Below are positions 60,039 to 64,000 of a DNA stretch of 64,000 bases, piece by piece. Numbering within the stretch: the stretch's first letter is position 1; each line of letters starts with the position of its first letter. The position numbers and the translations under genes were made by a program. The DNA is from Methylovulum sp. (GTDB lineage: Bacteria > Pseudomonadota > Gammaproteobacteria > Methylococcales > Methylomonadaceae): the NCBI RefSeq assembly GCF_028687615.1, contig NZ_JAQTZU010000009.1, positions 62,001 to 126,000 of the forward strand, in the 5' to 3' direction. The notes beneath the pieces are model-generated. The model did no database searches. It saw nothing but the letters and a program-made list of their open reading frames with translations, and had not been told where the DNA came from.

Positions 60039-60791
60039 ATGAAAGTATTGGCGGTGTACAGTATCAAAGGCGGTGTCGGCAAAACAGCCAGTGCCGTAAA
60101 CTTGGCGTTTATCGCCGCGCGTAGCGGCTACCGCACCTTGGTTTGGGATCTTGACCCGCAAGCCGCCAGCAGTTATTACTTCAACATCAAACCCAAGCAT
60201 AAAGGCAGCAGCAAGCAATTGATTGCCAATGATGGTGAGCTTGAAGATTTGATTAAAGCCACCGAGTTTGAAAATCTGGATTTATTGCCAGCCGATTTTG
60301 CTTTCCGCAATATCGACTTGTTGCTGGACACCAAGAAAAAACCCACCCGACAACTGAAAAAACGCCTGAAACCCTTGGCGGATGCTTACGATTTTATTTT
60401 CCTCGATTGCCCACCTAATATTTCCTTGCTCTCGGAAGCTATTTTTGCTGCCGCTGACGTGCTCTTGTCGCCAATTATCCCGACGACCTTATCGTTACGG
60501 ACTCTGCAACAATTACAATCGTTTATGCTTAGCCACGAACTGGAAGCCCTGCCCTTGCTAGCGTTTTTTTCTATGGTGGACAGGCGGAAAAAAATGCACA
60601 AAGAAATGATGCAACATTTACTGGATACCTTTCCTGGAACCTTGGCAACGGCCATCCCCTATGCCAGTGACATTGAGCGTATGGGCCTGGAATGCAAGCC
60701 ATTGGCAGCGTTTATCAAAAACAGCCCGTCTACGATAGCTTATAATGAACTCTGGCAAGAAATTCTGGCCCGCATTACCGTCAACGATTAA
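60039..60791 (+). CDS. Orphan ParA-family ATPase
   Basis: 250 residues from the ATG at 60039 (MKVLAVYSIKGGVGKT). Deviant Walker A KGGVGKTASAVNLA, A-prime VWDLDPQAASSYYF and Walker B FIFLDCPPNIS. No parB or partner is next to it, so it is not a normal partition gene; positioning of a cellular cargo is possible. Confidence 0.93.
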   Translation: MKVLAVYSIKGGVGKTASAVNLAFIAARSGYRTLVWDLDPQAASSYYFNIKPKHKGSSKQLIANDGELEDLIKATEFENLDLLPADFAFRNIDLLLDTKKKPTRQLKKRLKPLADAYDFIFLDCPPNISLLSEAIFAAADVLLSPIIPTTLSLRTLQQLQSFMLSHELEALPLLAFFSMVDRRKKMHKEMMQHLLDTFPGTLATAIPYASDIERMGLECKPLAAFIKNSPSTIAYNELWQEILARITVND

Positions 60792-60807
60792 GGCGATTTC
60801 CAAGAAT

Positions 60808-60933
60808 GAATGTACCCAAATCGCGCAGGATTTTTGCTCATTTTCAAGGCGTAAAAATAGGCGCATAGCGGGCTATGTAACTGTTTTTACAACGCAGAAA
60901 ATGAACAAAAAGACCAGTGAGTTGGGTATATTC
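60808..60933. repeat. 126-base imperfect inverted-repeat element before mgtE
   Basis: From GAATGTACCCAA at the left to TTGGGTATATTC at the right, the two halves of about 60 bases are complementary with many mismatches (shared TTTTTG-TCATTTTC and CGTAAAAA-type blocks). It is a possible miniature element or a structured leader. Confidence 0.6.
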
Positions 60934-61067
60934 TTCGCCGGAAATCGCCTAAGCACGGTAAGCTGGAATAAACCAGTCCGGGCAAAAGCAAGGCCCGGTG
61001 TTGCATACGGCAAATTTGCCGATAGGATGTTGGCACGGCACAAACTTTAGACCCAGGACAAAAAACA

Positions 61068-62516
61068 ATGGAAGCTTCTGAAAAACTTCATACTGCACAG
61101 TTTTTGCAGCATCAGTTGCAAGAAGTCACCACCTTGCTGGCCAAGCAGCAACTCGAAAAATCCCTGGTGCAACGAGGGCCCGCCACCAATCATGAGCTAG
61201 TGGAAACAGTGCTGCACAAGCAGCATCAAACCAGGCTGCAAGAAAAATTCTCGTTATTGCATCCGGCGGATATTGCCCTTATCCTGGAATCGCTGCCTCT
61301 GGATCAGCGTAAAACCGTCTGGGACGCCATTAAAACCAACCATGACGGGCAAGTTTTACTGGAGGTTTCCGATGCGGTAAGACAGACCTTGATTTCCGGC
61401 ATGGCGGCCGAAGAACTGGCTTCCGTCGCCGGTAATCTGGATGCCGATGAAATCGCCGACTTGGCAGCCGATCTGCCCAAGCGGGCGATGCTGAGAATTT
61501 TGCGCTCTCTAAACAGCACCGAACGCACCCATCTAAATGCCATCCTGTCTTATCAGGATAACCAGGTTGGCGCGTTGATGGATTTTGGCATGATCACCAT
61601 CCGCGACGATATGAGCCTGAAAGCCATTTCTTCGTATATCCGCAAATTGGGCAAATTACCCGGCCATACCGACAAGTTGTTTGTCGTTGACCAGCACAAT
61701 CAGGTCAAAGGCATTTTGCCGTTACAAAGATTGCTGACCCACTCGTCTTCCTTGCATGTTGCGGAAGTCATGGTCACGGATTTTGTCGTGTTCCAGACCG
61801 ACCAGGACACCAGCGAAGCGTCACGCGCCTTTGAACGCTATGACTTGATTTCCGCGCCGGTGGTGGATAAAAACGGCGAATTGCAAGGACGGCTGTGCGT
61901 CGACAGCATCATGGATTATATCCGCGAGAAGTCTGATGAAGATTTGTTGTCCCAGGCCGGGGTCACCGAAGAAGAGGATTTGTTTTCCAGTGTCTGGAAA
62001 AGTGCGAAAAACCGCTGGGGTTGGCTGTTGATCAACATCATCACCGCGTTTGCTTCAACCCGTATCATCGGTTTGTTTGAAAACGTGATTTTGCAACTGG
62101 TGGCATTGGCCTCGCTGATGCCAATAGTCGCGGCGATGGGCGGCAACACCGGCAACCAAACCAGCATGTTGATCATCCGCTCTTTGGCCTTAGGGCAAAT
62201 CACCCCGGCCAATGTGCAGCGGCTGATCAAAAAGGAACTGACGCTGGCTTTGCTCAACGGCTCGTTGATCGGCCTGATTATGGGTTTGCTGGGATTTTTG
62301 CTGTATCGGGATATTGCCTTGGCGGGAGTCATGGCAACGGCGATGTTCATCAACCTGCTGGTTGCCGTGATGGTCGGGCTGAGCATCCCTTTGGTGCGCC
62401 ATAAATTCGGCAAGGATCCGGCGGTCGGCACCAGCGTCATCCTGACTTCCATCACCGACTCGATGGGTTTTTTTATTGTGCTGGGACTGGCGAACCTTTT
62501 TTTGCTGGGTAAATAG
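61068..62516 (+). CDS. mgtE: Magnesium transporter MgtE
   Basis: 482 residues. The MgtE N domain (LHPADIALILESLPLDQR), a CBS pair (about 180-300: VAEVMVTDFVVF, LISAPVVD), a plug helix and five membrane helices with GGNTGNQTSMLIIRSLALGQ. A Mg2+ channel gated by cytoplasmic Mg2+ and ATP. Confidence 0.96.
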   Translation: MEASEKLHTAQFLQHQLQEVTTLLAKQQLEKSLVQRGPATNHELVETVLHKQHQTRLQEKFSLLHPADIALILESLPLDQRKTVWDAIKTNHDGQVLLEVSDAVRQTLISGMAAEELASVAGNLDADEIADLAADLPKRAMLRILRSLNSTERTHLNAILSYQDNQVGALMDFGMITIRDDMSLKAISSYIRKLGKLPGHTDKLFVVDQHNQVKGILPLQRLLTHSSSLHVAEVMVTDFVVFQTDQDTSEASRAFERYDLISAPVVDKNGELQGRLCVDSIMDYIREKSDEDLLSQAGVTEEEDLFSSVWKSAKNRWGWLLINIITAFASTRIIGLFENVILQLVALASLMPIVAAMGGNTGNQTSMLIIRSLALGQITPANVQRLIKKELTLALLNGSLIGLIMGLLGFLLYRDIALAGVMATAMFINLLVAVMVGLSIPLVRHKFGKDPAVGTSVILTSITDSMGFFIVLGLANLFLLGK

Positions 62517-62594
62517 GTTTTTCAGGCTTGGCATACGAATAAAATCACCATAAACGGATATATTTTATGGTGACAGCCAATTCCTGCAAAAGCT

Positions 62595-63227
62595 TTAGCC
62601 CTGTTTTGTCACCGCCTCATCCTTAATAATGCCACGGTTGATGAGCAGATTGATGACGGATTGTACGCTTTCATCCAAGGATTGCTCTTTAGTGTTCACC
62701 GCCAACTCAGGGTTTTCAGGTGCTTCATAAGGCGAATCAATGCCAGTAAAAAAAGGGATTTGTCCGGCACGGGCTTTTTTATACAAGCCTTTCACATCGC
62801 GTTGTTCACAGGTTTCAATCGGACATTGGCAATAAATTTCCAGAAATTCACCGTGGGGGACTAAATTTCTTGCCGCATTGCGATCTGATTTAAAAGGAGA
62901 AATAAACGCCGTCAACGTTATCACGCCCGCTTCGATAATCAGCTTGGCGACTTCACCTATCCTTCTGATATTTTCCACACGGTCATGGTCACTAAACGTC
63001 AAATCACTGCATAAACCATGACGCACATTATCGCCGTCCAGTACAAAGGTAGAAATCCCCATATTGTGCAAATAATCTTCCACCGCGTGTGCAAGTGTTG
63101 ATTTGCCCGAACCAGACAATCCCGTAAACCATATAATGACACTTTTGTGTTGATGGAGATTTTCCCTATCTGCGCGGGAGACAGTGGCATGATGCCAGAC
63201 AGTATTGGTGCTTTTGGTTGTAGTCAT
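62595..63227 (-). CDS. cysC: Adenylylsulfate kinase
   Basis: 210 residues. P-loop [27 protein letters not shown], the lid SPFKSDR and [19 protein letters not shown]. It makes PAPS. No cysDN genes are adjacent here; the next gene on the same strand upstream is the DHH phosphoesterase. Confidence 0.97.
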   Translation of the reverse strand: MTTTKSTNTVWHHATVSRADRENLHQHKSVIIWFTGLSGSGKSTLAHAVEDYLHNMGISTFVLDGDNVRHGLCSDLTFSDHDRVENIRRIGEVAKLIIEAGVITLTAFISPFKSDRNAARNLVPHGEFLEIYCQCPIETCEQRDVKGLYKKARAGQIPFFTGIDSPYEAPENPELAVNTKEQSLDESVQSVINLLINRGIIKDEAVTKQG

Positions 63228-63260
63228 ACAAGTTATCGGATTAAAAGGTGATAGGTGATG

Positions 63261-64000
63261 TTAAGGGTATTTTTCCGCAAAGGCTGTGATAAATGCACTT
63301 AACTGCCCTAGCGGCAAATGGTTGATGCCCGCCGCACTTTTGCGCCCGCCTCCGGTCGGGAAAGCCGAACATAATTCATCGGCGCCGGTCAGGTTGGTCA
63401 ATGGCGCGCGGACACTGATTTGATAATCGCCCTTGTCGGTAAAACTCAGCACCGCATGGGCGCGGCTAGGCGTTTGGTTCGCCAGCTCGTTGCCGAACAC
63501 CCCGCTGATGCGCCTGGCCCAGGCCACATCCGGCAGGATATACACGCCAATCGTATCTGTTTGATGTTCCGGGGTGATTTTCAAGGCTTGTGCCATATCA
63601 TCCGAATAACCACCCAACAACTGTTGGTAAGTGGCCGGGTTATCCGCCATAAAATCAAAAGGCGAGGCGTAAGGGGCCAATTCCCGAAACAACACATCCG
63701 GGGCAAAATGCAAGTCACTGAGACTGCCGCCATAACCGTTATAATTGATGCAAACACCCAGATCATTCAGTTGTTTTAACCGGGTTTCCGATAAGGCCAA
63801 CGGTTTAGCCGCCTGCTCGGCACTGGCAATAAGGTTATCCCCAAATGCCGCCGTCACCGCCCAAGCACGGTATTTGCCTTCAAGATGCTGGTCAACCAAC
63901 AAACTGGTGCAGACATTGGCATCGGTATTGATGAGGGTTTTTAGATGGGGATGCACCGGAATTTCACCCGGTTGATGGTGATCGACATAAAACACCCGTG
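63261..64000 (-). CDS. DHH-family phosphoesterase, partial at the right edge
   Basis: About 246 C-terminal residues; the frame runs off the window (…RVFYVDHHQPG at the edge). The DHH motif is at the start of the visible part. A C-terminal DHHA1-like region is marked by GKYRAWAVTAAFGD… and FPTGGGRKSAAGINHLP. DHH proteins hydrolyse oligonucleotides, cyclic dinucleotides or nucleoside phosphates; subtype unresolved. Confidence 0.88.
   Translation of the reverse strand, partial: RVFYVDHHQPGEIPVHPHLKTLINTDANVCTSLLVDQHLEGKYRAWAVTAAFGDNLIASAEQAAKPLALSETRLKQLNDLGVCINYNGYGGSLSDLHFAPDVLFRELAPYASPFDFMADNPATYQQLLGGYSDDMAQALKITPEHQTDTIGVYILPDVAWARRISGVFGNELANQTPSRAHAVLSFTDKGDYQISVRAPLTNLTGADELCSAFPTGGGRKSAAGINHLPLGQLSAFITAFAEKYP

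Overview
The window is chromosomal DNA from a gammaproteobacterium. The ileS-lspA, glyQ-glyS, rplU-rpmA-obgE-proB and comF/bioB arrangements, lipid A-type heptose metabolism (gmhB) and the general protein character fit this class. The load of relic insertion sequences and some families (paired DUF1538 proteins, a TIGR04283-type glycosyltransferase, ISAzo13 and ISKra4 relics) would suit a methanotroph-type lineage (Methylococcales), but no methane-oxidation gene lies here and that placement is inference. No rRNA, tRNA or CRISPR array was recognised.

Layout. 1-5.4 kb: the end of a TPM-domain gene pair, a four-gene putative cation-antiporter operon (two DUF1538 membrane proteins, a P-II-like protein, a CBS-pair protein), a cold-shock protein, a glycosyltransferase and a sterol-desaturase-like enzyme. 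5.4-13.7 kb: a dead TonB siderophore receptor, an alanine-rich exported repeat protein, a radical SAM protein, an unrecognised internally duplicated protein, amtB, a sigma-54 activator and comF. 13.8-21.5 kb: a biotin operon bioB-F-H-C-D interrupted twice, by a decayed restriction-modification island with hairpins and a hicB relic (between bioB and bioF) and by an AbrB/VapC-type toxin-antitoxin pair (between bioF and bioH). 21.7-33.3 kb: a membrane-fused spermidine-synthase-like protein, then rplU-rpmA-(SpoIIAA-like)-obgE-(Uma2)-proB, an RNase T-like gene, pyrC, an FmdB zinc ribbon and aspS.

33.3-45.9 kb is one long minus-strand series: ileS, lspA, an HNH effector-like gene, a toxin-antitoxin pair, an NlpE-like protein, glyQ, an AAA ATPase with a possibly TOPRIM-like partner, glyS, another toxin-antitoxin pair, gmhB and plsC. 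Housekeeping operons here have accessory or defence-like cassettes lodged between their genes, and glyS itself carries a palindromic repeat inserted in frame. 45.9-47.5 kb is an insertion-sequence graveyard (ISKra4, ISAzo13 and a short element with terminal repeats). 47.6-64 kb: trhP-type U32 peptidase, low-molecular-weight phosphatase, dienelactone hydrolase, a dismembered GGDEF/EAL-type sensor gene containing a HicAB module, a cupin, tsaB, a DinG/YoaA helicase, an ISAs1 relic, a YgiQ radical SAM protein, a second spermidine-synthase-like protein, a CPBP protease, an orphan ParA, mgtE, cysC and a partial DHH-family phosphoesterase.

The best candidates for undescribed biology are the ATPase/partner pair between glyQ and glyS, the HNH protein with an unrecognised C-terminal domain after lspA, the DUF1538-DUF1538-PII-CBS operon, the duplicated 391-residue protein, and a family of long perfect hairpins sharing the arm TTAATTGTTTCATAA.
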